From JBDHUV01 sp039809365 (GTDB lineage: Bacteria > Patescibacteriota > Microgenomatia > Levybacterales > GWA1-39-11), in NCBI GenBank assembly GCA_039809365.1, contig JBDHUV010000047.1, forward strand, positions 1-5,570: a stretch of DNA of 5,570 nucleotides, given 5' to 3'. Positions 1-5,570 of the stretch are shown in pieces. The notes beneath the pieces are model-generated. The model did no database searches, had not been told where the DNA came from, and worked only from the letters and a program-made list of their open reading frames with translations. The translations under genes and the position numbers were made by a program. The first letter of the stretch is position 1. Each line of letters begins with the position of its first letter.

Positions 1-1
1 T

Positions 2-400
2 GTGTATATCCTCCGTATTGAACGGGGTGAAGAAGCAATAGAAGAAATTCTGATGTTTTGTGAGAAAAAACAAATAAATGCAGGATGGGTAAACGGATTA
101 GGAGCATGTGATAACACTGAAATCAGTTACTATGATTTAAGTAAAAAAGAATATATAAAAAAAGTAGTAGATGAAGAATGTGAACTTCTGAACCTTACTG
201 GAAATATTGCATTTACAGATGGAAAACGTATGGTACATGCACACGTAACGCTTGGTAAATCTGATTATTCAACTGTCGGAGGACATCTCCACAGTATGAG
301 AATATCTGGTACAGGAGAGATTCACATTACAAAATTAGACGCAAAATTTGAAAGAGAGTTAGATATACAAACTAGACTAAAACTACTGAAAGAAATATAA
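2..400 (+). CDS. PPC/DUF296-domain protein, 5' end truncated by window
   Basis: This reads as a bacterial stand-alone PPC (PCC, DUF296) domain protein. The domain is best known as the C-terminal part of plant AT-hook proteins and forms trimers in solved structures. Its role in bacteria is unsettled, and no AT-hook is visible here. Diagnostic features, numbered from the GTG at position 2, are the opening YILRIERGEE strand, a G-x-GA turn at 32-35, a LTGNI strand at 65-69, and the histidine cluster H79-A-H81 followed by GGH at 93-95. These histidines are the conserved putative metal site of the family. The family usually has about 10 more residues before the YILR-like strand, so the GTG at position 2 is probably an internal valine and the true start lies left of the window. 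The protein ends in TAA at 398-400, directly against the stop of the opposing HD gene. Family confidence is high; function is unknown. Confidence 0.85.
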   Translation: MYILRIERGEEAIEEILMFCEKKQINAGWVNGLGACDNTEISYYDLSKKEYIKKVVDEECELLNLTGNIAFTDGKRMVHAHVTLGKSDYSTVGGHLHSMRISGTGEIHITKLDAKFERELDIQTRLKLLKEI

Positions 401-994
401 TTATTTTTTCTTGTTTCTCGTTACCCACCAATCACTTTCTTTATCTCCAAACCACCACTCATCAGATTTAGTTGTTAATATTTCTTGAGCAATTTTCTGT
501 GCTGATTTAGTTTTTAATCTTTTGACTGCTGAGGGAAGCCATGTCTCAGCACGCCGATTTCCAATATCTACCTGTTCTTTTAGTGACAGAATCCACTCTA
601 AATTATCTGCATCTTTTGCAATTAGAGATTCTTTACTTTCACGCTTTTCGTATTCATGAATTAATTGTTTCAAGTCCTTGCCAAAAGATACTGTAGAAGC
701 TAGATCATTAATAGCTTTATTTTCGTTTACTTTTGCATATTGCTGATGGACATAATTTAAGTCACTTGTTCTCGCTTCAGCAATATCATGAAACAAACAC
801 ATCTTGAGAACTTTTGCCTGATCAACATCTTTTTCCATAGTAGATAATACATACCCAATGTACGTTGTACGATTAAGATGCTCTGAAACAGATTGTTCAC
901 CACTTCCAAGAAAATGAAAACCCGAACGAGGAGTTTTGGAGAGTATTCCTACTTCAAAAAGAAAATTTACAATGCCTTTTAAACTTTTCTTCAC
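401..994 (-). CDS. YfbR/HDDC2-like HD-domain phosphohydrolase
   Basis: This 197-residue protein belongs to the HD superfamily, nearest the YfbR/HDDC2 group of metal-dependent 5'-deoxynucleotidases (HD_3 type). YfbR removes phosphate from dNMPs. The active site is intact: H39, H69-D70, E73, D78 and D128 match the spacing of H33, H68-D69, E72, D77 and D137 in E. coli YfbR. The TPRSGF segment at 21-26 supplies an arginine plus aromatic pair where YfbR has R18-W19. The exact substrate is inferred. The start is GTG at 992-994: there is no ATG, GTG or TTG between it and an in-frame TGA at 1025-1027, and the encoded N-terminus fits the family (NFLFEVGIL, then TPRSG). No Shine-Dalgarno site is seen, but a good promoter ends 5 nt before the GTG. 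The C-terminus is unusual, with paired tryptophans at 180-181 and 189-190 and a basic KKK end. The gene lies 38 nt after the DUF2207 stop on the same strand and may be partly co-transcribed with it. Confidence 0.88.
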   Translation of the reverse strand: MKKSLKGIVNFLFEVGILSKTPRSGFHFLGSGEQSVSEHLNRTTYIGYVLSTMEKDVDQAKVLKMCLFHDIAEARTSDLNYVHQQYAKVNENKAINDLASTVSFGKDLKQLIHEYEKRESKESLIAKDADNLEWILSLKEQVDIGNRRAETWLPSAVKRLKTKSAQKIAQEILTTKSDEWWFGDKESDWWVTRNKKK

Positions 995-1032
995 ACCCCA
1001 TTCTAGATCTGAAGAAAAGAAAAGTCAAACAC
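995..1032 (-). promoter_or_regulatory. Promoter of the HD gene, leaderless type
   Basis: On the minus strand, TTGACT (1028-1023, 5 of 6 to the -35 consensus) is followed after exactly 17 nt by TAGAAT (1005-1000, 5 of 6 to the -10 consensus). Then come 5 nt (GGGGT) and the GTG start. Transcription would begin at or next to the start codon, leaving no leader for a ribosome binding site. The -35 begins 5 nt past the TAG of the upstream DUF2207 gene, so the whole promoter sits in the 38-bp spacer. The boxes and spacing are seen directly; activity is inferred. Confidence 0.65.
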
Positions 1033-2775
1033 CTACCAGCTTCCGCCGCCACCACCACCAAAACCACCGCCGGAAAATCCTCCACCGCCTGATCCACCAC
1101 TGCTTGAAGGTGTTGATGCCATAGCAGTTCCAAGAGATTGGGAAAAGCTAGACATACTACTTTGGAAATTGCTTAAATTCATGAGACTTGCTCCTTGATA
1201 CCAGGTTAGTGTAGATTTATCTGGGGTATATCCTATTTTTTCAAGAGCTTTGGCAAACTTTGTAGTAAGACCAAACACTATTACATACGGTAATACTTCA
1301 TTAAACATATTTTTACTTTCAAAAAATTTTTGTCTATGTTTTTCTACATTTTCTATAAAAAGTCTGTATCCTTTAATACGTCTGGACATTTCATACCCTT
1401 TTGCAGTTTTTCTAGACATAAACTGAGAAGTAATCAAAAGATTTAATCCAGTAATTGCACCTCCAACTCCTATCATAAAAAGGAATTCGTTTTCTGATCC
1501 TAACCCAGAGAAAAATACGATGGCACATACTACCATGATAATTATTGCAGGGATCATATAGAGCATCCGAACTTTCTCTGGATTTGAAGGGAAAAAGCCT
1601 TTTTCAACTACATTTGCATATAACTGTTCTTTTACTTTTTTCAGATCTGTATAAAACTTCTGTTTTAATGCAGACATTTTTACTGTATCTTGTCCGTCAA
1701 ACAATCTATCGAGAAGTTCTTTTTCATATGCTAATAATCCAGCTGTACTTTTCGGCTTTTTTATAAATGTGTAGTCTTGTGATCCAAATACCCATTTCTT
1801 CTTTTCCTCTACAATATTCAGATACCCACGTGAAGCAAGATCAATAATAGAGGCAGTAATATCAAGCGTGTCTGCTCGTTCATCCATAATTACTCCAATC
1901 TCAGCAGGTCTTAATTTTTCTGGAGAAGTATACTCAACGACTACAGTACTACTCCCAAAAAATGGACGTTTTTCTTCTTTTGCATTTGGATCAAATAAAT
2001 GGGTGCCTTTGTACCAAAAATCTCTCCCTTTTTGTGACCAGAGAAGAAAAATTGAGAGAGTTCCGATCCCAAAAACAAAAAGAAACGTAAGAATTGCAGG
2101 TAGTGAAATAAGCTTTTGTCCAAATGATTTTACTACAGGAAGTGCAGTAACTCCTTGGGGATAGGAAGCAACAACCGTTACCCCTTCCCCAGATTGAATA
2201 GTACGAGAAGATATGTACGCGTTTAATCCATCTTTCTGTGCTTTACACGTTTCCTGAGATCCAGTTGCCCCTACATAACAAGAAATCTCTGTTATTTGTT
2301 TACTCGGAATAGAGATATGGGCAGAAGTAGATTCAATAGGAACTTCCCAATAACTTCCTGTTACATTCCAATACAGTTCATCGTGTGAAGAAAACCCTCT
2401 TAAAACTCCTACTACAGTATAGTGAATAGTGTATTGCTGTAGTCCTGCAACCAGTTTGTCTGGATCTCCAATTTTAATTCGTACAAAATCCCCTTCTTTC
2501 GATACTGAATATGTATGATTTGGTACTTTTATATTCGTTATTTCTGTATAGTACTTTGACCCATCTTTATTCGTATATTTATATGGAATATCTCTATAAA
2601 TGCCATGTTTTTGAACAAAAAACTCTGCTGATATTTTTTCAGAAACATTCACTTCACCTGAAGACTCAATCTGTATGTCTGAAGAAAAATTATGAATAAT
2701 CCACTCTGAACTTTGGGCAGAAACACGTGAGGAAAAAAGAAAAAGGAAAATAAAGAAAGAGGCTATCCACTTCAT
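1033..2775 (-). CDS. DUF2207-family membrane protein with glycine-rich C-terminus
   Basis: This 580-residue protein has the full DUF2207 (YciQ-like) layout. There is a signal peptide (hydrophobic 3-15, likely cleavage after SRVSA at 20). An extracellular beta-rich domain follows (about 22-210), containing RDIPY (61-65), IGDPDKL (102-108) and DELYWNVTG (132-140). C166 and C177 could form a disulfide. Next are a membrane helix at about 223-246, a cytoplasmic part with EYTSPEKLRPAEIG (281-294) and DLASRGYLNI (312-321), and two more helices at about 404-424 and 431-450. LPYVIVFGL (495-503) follows. The tail at 559-580 is almost all glycine and serine, ending in W, as is common in this family. No biochemical function is established for DUF2207; a surface or envelope role is inferred. 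ATG at 2773-2775 is the only plausible start, because an in-frame TAA lies one codon before the preceding codon. It follows SIMPL by 72 nt and ends in TAG. Confidence 0.93.
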   Translation of the reverse strand: MKWIASFFIFLFLFSSRVSAQSSEWIIHNFSSDIQIESSGEVNVSEKISAEFFVQKHGIYRDIPYKYTNKDGSKYYTEITNIKVPNHTYSVSKEGDFVRIKIGDPDKLVAGLQQYTIHYTVVGVLRGFSSHDELYWNVTGSYWEVPIESTSAHISIPSKQITEISCYVGATGSQETCKAQKDGLNAYISSRTIQSGEGVTVVASYPQGVTALPVVKSFGQKLISLPAILTFLFVFGIGTLSIFLLWSQKGRDFWYKGTHLFDPNAKEEKRPFFGSSTVVVEYTSPEKLRPAEIGVIMDERADTLDITASIIDLASRGYLNIVEEKKKWVFGSQDYTFIKKPKSTAGLLAYEKELLDRLFDGQDTVKMSALKQKFYTDLKKVKEQLYANVVEKGFFPSNPEKVRMLYMIPAIIIMVVCAIVFFSGLGSENEFLFMIGVGGAITGLNLLITSQFMSRKTAKGYEMSRRIKGYRLFIENVEKHRQKFFESKNMFNEVLPYVIVFGLTTKFAKALEKIGYTPDKSTLTWYQGASLMNLSNFQSSMSSFSQSLGTAMASTPSSSGGSGGGGFSGGGFGGGGGGSW

Positions 2776-2787
2776 ACGTTAATTATA
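2776..2787 (-). promoter_or_regulatory. Consensus -10 box before the DUF2207 gene
   Basis: The minus strand carries a perfect TATAAT (2787-2782) followed by 6 nt (TAACGT) and the ATG of the DUF2207 gene. With normal -10 to start-site spacing, transcription would begin at the A of the ATG, giving a leaderless mRNA. No convincing -35 box is found at 16-19 nt upstream, so the promoter may be weak or activator-dependent. Read-through from SIMPL across the 72-nt spacer is also possible, as no strong terminator hairpin is seen there. Confidence 0.5.
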
Positions 2788-2847
2788 CACTGAAGTTCCA
2801 AAAGGGAGTATAAAGAATATGTAGGAAAAGACTATACAAAAATTATG

Positions 2848-3606
2848 TTATTTCTTCTCAAAATAAAGAGTTACGACAGAAGTAATTTCTTGACTACCTG
2901 GCTGTAAATCAGGAGCATTTGATCCACCCATTGCACTTTCGGCAGATAATCTTGCGTATGGCATGATTGGGCTAGAGTTAGGAGAAGACTCAACCACATT
3001 TACTACTTTTCCTAATCGAATACCTAAAGAATCAGCTAATTTTTCTGCTTGCTCTTTTGCATTCTGAATAGCTTTATTTCGTGCTTCTTCCCTGAATTTC
3101 TCAGGATTATCTACTGAGTACTGAACATTATATACTTGATTTGCTCCAGCATCTGTTACAGCTTGAGATATTTGAGCTACATTTTCAATATTTCTAATCG
3201 TAACACTAATCGTCACATTCCCAGTATATCCAGTAATATTTCCTGTCCTTCCTGCACTAAAATCTTGATTTGGATTTACAGAATAATTTGATGTTTTAAT
3301 ATCTTTTGCTTCGACACCCAACTTTTTGAGAGAGTTTACAATTGCATTATTTTTTTCATTGATCTCAGCTTGAGCAGCTTCTATTGTAGTTGCATTGGCT
3401 ACTAAAATTCCTGCTTCAAGACTTGCTTGGTCAGGCACAACTTCTACTTTTCCTTCTCCGACAACTGAAAGATCTGATGCTTGGCTTGTGGTAACTCGTA
3501 CAGGATAAGAGATGTTTAGCTCTTTAATAAGAATCAATCCAACCAGTGTAATTCCTACAAGAACTGCGTAGGTGACAAGGAGTTTTTCATTGAGTAATTT
3601 CTTCAT
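2848..3606 (-). CDS. SIMPL (DUF541) domain protein, membrane-anchored
   Basis: This 252-residue protein has one N-terminal membrane helix (about 9-28, after a lysine-containing head) and then a SIMPL/DUF541 domain from about 45 to the C-terminus. Diagnostic segments are SVVGEGKVEVVPDQASLEAGI-like residues 47-67, TSNYSVNP (105-112), ITGYTGNVTISVTIRN (124-139), a helical AxxxAKEQAEKLADSLG stretch (179-195) and LGKVVNV (198-204). Relatives include E. coli YggE, which affects oxidative stress tolerance, and periplasmic oligomeric proteins. The molecular activity of the family is unclear. The helix looks like an uncleaved anchor, placing the domain outside the membrane. The ATG at 3604-3606 is the first possible start, since an in-frame TAG sits two codons upstream. 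No Shine-Dalgarno site is visible. It is the first gene of the minus-strand run SIMPL, DUF2207, HD and diverges from the ABC exporter gene. Confidence 0.92.
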   Translation of the reverse strand: MKKLLNEKLLVTYAVLVGITLVGLILIKELNISYPVRVTTSQASDLSVVGEGKVEVVPDQASLEAGILVANATTIEAAQAEINEKNNAIVNSLKKLGVEAKDIKTSNYSVNPNQDFSAGRTGNITGYTGNVTISVTIRNIENVAQISQAVTDAGANQVYNVQYSVDNPEKFREEARNKAIQNAKEQAEKLADSLGIRLGKVVNVVESSPNSSPIMPYARLSAESAMGGSNAPDLQPGSQEITSVVTLYFEKK

Positions 3607-3644
3607 GTTCTATCTATCTAACCATTATTTATTTTCCAATTCAA
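3607..3644 (-). promoter_or_regulatory. Possible weak promoter of the SIMPL gene
   Basis: On the minus strand, TTGAAT (3644-3639, 4 of 6 to the -35 consensus) lies 18 nt before TAGATA (3620-3615), which is followed by 8 nt and the ATG. The spacing repeats the leaderless layout of the neighbouring genes. The -10 match is poor, however: only 3 of 6, with the important last T missing. An AATAAT further upstream is a better -10 match but lacks a -35 partner. This is a tentative call. Confidence 0.25.
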
Positions 3645-3656
3645 GTAGTAGATTTA

Positions 3657-3695
3657 TTAACACAGAAAACAAAAATTGGATTATAATGGGTAAGT
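3657..3695 (+). promoter_or_regulatory. Promoter of the ABC exporter gene, leaderless type
   Basis: A perfect -10 box TATAAT (3682-3687) is followed by 8 nt and the ATG at 3696. TTAACA (3657-3662, 5 of 6 to the -35 consensus) precedes it with a somewhat long 19-nt spacer. The expected transcription start falls at or within 1-2 nt of the ATG. The GGG at 3688-3690 could be read as a weak Shine-Dalgarno, but it would lie at the extreme 5' end of, or outside, such a transcript. Confidence 0.55.
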
Positions 3696-5465
3696 ATGAA
3701 AAATATTACAAATATTATAAAGCTTGCAAAGCCACTGCACGGGCTTATTATTCTTATCGCATTTTTAATTATATTTGGGGCAGCACTTGATCTTATTGCT
3801 CCAATTATCTCAAAAAGTATTATTGACCAGATTGTAGCTCGGGTTCAGGATAAAGGAGGAAATGTTAATACCCTTATTACTCTTGTCCTCATAGCATTTG
3901 GAGTTAACTTACTCTCTCTTGTTACTCAAACAATAAGTAACAGGTTGGGTGACCATTTCTCTGCAAAACTTGGAAAATTCTTAACAGAGACATACTATAA
4001 TAAAGTACTTCAACTCTCTCTTACCTATTTTACTTCTGAAGTCTCAGGAAAAATAATACACCAACTTAATCGTGGAATTGTATCTATTCAAGGATTTATC
4101 CAGACAATGACTAATTTTGCATTGCCTTCTCTTCTCCAAGCAATATTTACCGTCGCAGTTCTTGCGTATTACAATGTCCCAATTGCTCTATTTACCTTCC
4201 TTCTTTTCCCTGTATATATCTCAATTTCATATTACTCAACCAAAAAATGGGGAGAAGCTGAAGTTAAGAAAAACCAGATTGAAGACGCATCAAGAGGAAG
4301 AATTCAAGAGGTTATCAGTAATATTAGACTCGTTAAAAGCTTTATTACAGAAAAGCTTGAGTTTACAAAAATTGTAAAGAACTATGAAGATATTAATACA
4401 ATCTATGCAAAACAAAGTCAGACATTCCATATATTCGATTTTTTCCGAGGACTTTCACTCAACATTGTTTTACTGGTTATTAATATTGTGGTTTTTTATG
4501 ACACCTTTCAAGGAAGGCTCACCATTGGAGAGATGGTACTTATTCTCCAACTTGTTGCGCAAAGTAGACGCCCACTATTTGCAATGTCTTTCATTTTAAC
4601 AAATATTCAGAGGGCAGAAAGCGGATCGAAAGAATATTTTGAAGTACTAAAACTCAAATCCTCTGAAGACTACAAAGCTCCAACAAATACACATAGAATT
4701 GAAAATCCTACAATTGAGTTTAAAAATGTTTCATTCTCATATGAGAAAAACGAAAAAGTACTCACTGATGTTTCTTTTACTATTAAACCCAATGAGACGG
4801 TCGCGCTTGTTGGGCATAGTGGAGCAGGTAAATCAACCATTGTAAATATGATACTCAAATTCTATAACCCAACCGAAGGCTCAATCCTTCTCAATAATAT
4901 TAATTATAAAGAGCTTGACCACCAATACATTCGAAATAATATCTCACTTGTATTCCAAGATAACGAGCTTTTCTCATCTACCATAAAGGAAAATGTTGCA
5001 TATGGGAAACCCAACGCAACTGATGAGGAAGTTATCGATGCGCTTAAAAAAGCATACGCATACGAGTTTGTTCAAAAACTTCCAAAAGGAATAAACAGCT
5101 TAGTAGGAGAAAGAGGAGTAAAACTATCTGGAGGACAAAAACAAAGGATTCAGATTGCACGAGCAATTCTGAAAAATGCTCCTATCCTTATTATGGATGA
5201 AGCAACAAGCTCATTAGACGCAAAAAGTGAGAAAGAAGTTCAGAATGCACTAGAAAATCTTATGAAAGATAAACTTGTTATTATCATTGCACACAGATTC
5301 TCCACAATCCAGAATGTAGAGACAATTATTGTTATAGATGGTGGAAAAATTGTTGATTATGGTAGTCCACAACAACTTTCTAAGAAAAAAGGAGTATACT
5401 CTGATCTTCTTAATTACCAAATTGAAGGGAATAAAAAACTACTTGAGAACTTCGAGATTTATTAA
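3696..5465 (+). CDS. ABC exporter, fused membrane and ATP-binding domains
   Basis: This 589-residue protein is a half-size type IV (MsbA/LmrA-like) ABC exporter expected to work as a homodimer in the cytoplasmic membrane. The N-terminal ABC transmembrane domain (about 15-305) has roughly six helices, with clear ones at about 17-35, 60-80, 140-178 (two) and 253-287. The ATPase domain (about 339-575) has every motif: A-loop Y349, Walker A GHSGAGKST (373-381), Q-loop Q421, GERG X-loop (471-474), signature LSGGQ (477-481), Walker B ILIMDE (497-502), D-loop SSLD (505-508) and H-loop H533. The Walker B glutamate E502 is present, so ATP hydrolysis should be normal. Cargo cannot be deduced: lipids, peptides and drugs are all handled by this group, and no partner gene is adjacent. 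The ATG at 3696 is fixed by an in-frame TAA at 3684-3686 with only TGG, GTA and AGT codons between. The gene diverges from SIMPL across 89 bp and ends in TAA. Confidence 0.94.
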   Translation: MKNITNIIKLAKPLHGLIILIAFLIIFGAALDLIAPIISKSIIDQIVARVQDKGGNVNTLITLVLIAFGVNLLSLVTQTISNRLGDHFSAKLGKFLTETYYNKVLQLSLTYFTSEVSGKIIHQLNRGIVSIQGFIQTMTNFALPSLLQAIFTVAVLAYYNVPIALFTFLLFPVYISISYYSTKKWGEAEVKKNQIEDASRGRIQEVISNIRLVKSFITEKLEFTKIVKNYEDINTIYAKQSQTFHIFDFFRGLSLNIVLLVINIVVFYDTFQGRLTIGEMVLILQLVAQSRRPLFAMSFILTNIQRAESGSKEYFEVLKLKSSEDYKAPTNTHRIENPTIEFKNVSFSYEKNEKVLTDVSFTIKPNETVALVGHSGAGKSTIVNMILKFYNPTEGSILLNNINYKELDHQYIRNNISLVFQDNELFSSTIKENVAYGKPNATDEEVIDALKKAYAYEFVQKLPKGINSLVGERGVKLSGGQKQRIQIARAILKNAPILIMDEATSSLDAKSEKEVQNALENLMKDKLVIIIAHRFSTIQNVETIIVIDGGKIVDYGSPQQLSKKKGVYSDLLNYQIEGNKKLLENFEIY

Positions 5466-5516
5466 AGAGAGAAGAGAGATACAAACTGAGAATATTGAAG
5501 ACAAGAATTCAATTTG

Positions 5517-5570
5517 CTATTCTAATTGTTCTAAATCAGTATCGATAGGAGAAAGATCTGCTTCTGGACT
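5517..5570 (-). CDS. C-terminal end of an unidentified protein (partial)
   Basis: Reading the minus strand from the right edge gives an open frame of 17 codons, SPEADLSPIDTDLEQLE, ending in TAG (5519-5517). The peptide is acidic and proline-containing, like many disordered C-terminal tails, and uses codons similar to the neighbours. The frame is open to the window edge and convergent with the exporter gene, leaving a 51-bp spacer, which suits this compact genome. With so few residues no family can be named, and a chance open frame of this length is possible. Confidence 0.45.
   Translation of the reverse strand, partial: SPEADLSPIDTDLEQLE

Noticed and set aside
936..1124. Plus-strand open frame over the end of the DUF2207 gene and the start of the HD gene
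   Set aside because: It is antisense to two well-supported genes. Its histidine- and arginine-rich peptide simply mirrors the glycine codons on the other strand.
1941..2123. Antisense and out-of-frame small open frames with hydrophobic peptides inside the DUF2207 and exporter genes
   Set aside because: They overlap strongly supported coding regions in other frames, have no start signals of their own, and their hydrophobicity follows from the AT-rich membrane segments they overlap.
2790..2835. Hairpin in the SIMPL-DUF2207 spacer as a terminator
   Set aside because: Only a GTATA/TATAC pairing with a loop of about 20 nt and a 3-bp TCC/GGA pairing were found. Neither is stable or followed by a proper T-run.
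3611..3620. GATA tandem repeat before the SIMPL gene as a phase-variation tract
   Set aside because: There are only about two and a half copies, far too few to suggest slippage-based switching.
2..5465. Possible TGA-to-glycine recoding (genetic code 25), prompted by six visible stops that are all TAA or TAG
   Set aside because: All four complete genes are open from end to end under the standard reading of TGA, and the glycine-rich tail uses only GGN codons. Six stops are too few for the lack of terminal TGA to mean much. A TGA also lies just upstream of the HD start as an ordinary out-of-gene stop.
5494..5513. Inverted repeat ATTGAA...TTCAAT between the exporter and the right-edge gene, as a bidirectional terminator
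   Set aside because: The stem is only 6 bp with one G-C pair per arm and an 8-nt loop, and no clear T-run follows on either strand. It could easily be chance in AT-rich DNA.
1..5570. Mobile element, CRISPR array, toxin-antitoxin pair or defence island
   Set aside because: There is no transposase or integrase, no repeat-spacer pattern, no target-site duplications and no small gene pairs. The HD enzyme is nucleotidase-like with no partner typical of known defence systems.

Overview
This is an AT-rich, tightly packed prokaryotic segment. It holds four complete genes, one gene cut by the left edge and the tail of one gene cut by the right edge. The mix is a PPC/DUF296 protein, a YfbR-like HD hydrolase with a tryptophan-rich tail, a DUF2207 surface protein, a SIMPL/DUF541 protein and a single-gene ABC exporter. 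Such families, with short spacers, are common in small-genome candidate-phyla bacteria (Patescibacteria/CPR, for example Microgenomates or Parcubacteria). That assignment is an inference from gene content. No ribosomal or marker gene is present, and an AT-rich Firmicute or an archaeon is not formally excluded. TGA is not recoded as glycine, which argues against Gracilibacteria and Absconditabacteria.

Layout. At 2-400 (+) lies the C-terminal bulk of a PPC-domain protein. Its stop codon directly abuts the stop of the convergent HD gene (401-994, -). Upstream of the HD gene on the same strand are the DUF2207 gene (1033-2775, -) and the SIMPL gene (2848-3606, -). Transcription on the minus strand therefore runs SIMPL, DUF2207, HD. 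An 89-bp divergent spacer separates SIMPL from the ABC exporter gene (3696-5465, +). The last 54 bases (5517-5570, -) read as the acidic C-terminus of another protein converging on the exporter. No stretch without a gene exceeds 100 bases, and no RNA gene, mobile element, CRISPR array or long repeat is visible.

Function. DUF2207 and SIMPL are both predicted to be membrane-anchored with large domains outside the membrane, so the minus-strand cluster may serve the cell envelope. The HD enzyme probably dephosphorylates deoxynucleoside monophosphates or a related substrate, and it has its own promoter. The exporter has all nucleotide-binding motifs and should be active as a homodimer, with unknown cargo.

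The most notable signal is in the start regions. None of the four visible start codons has a convincing Shine-Dalgarno site. Three have a -10-like hexamer ending only 5-8 nt before the start codon, and in-frame stops upstream rule out longer proteins. This points to leaderless mRNAs as the usual mode of expression here. I see no clear sign of a novel defence or mobile system.
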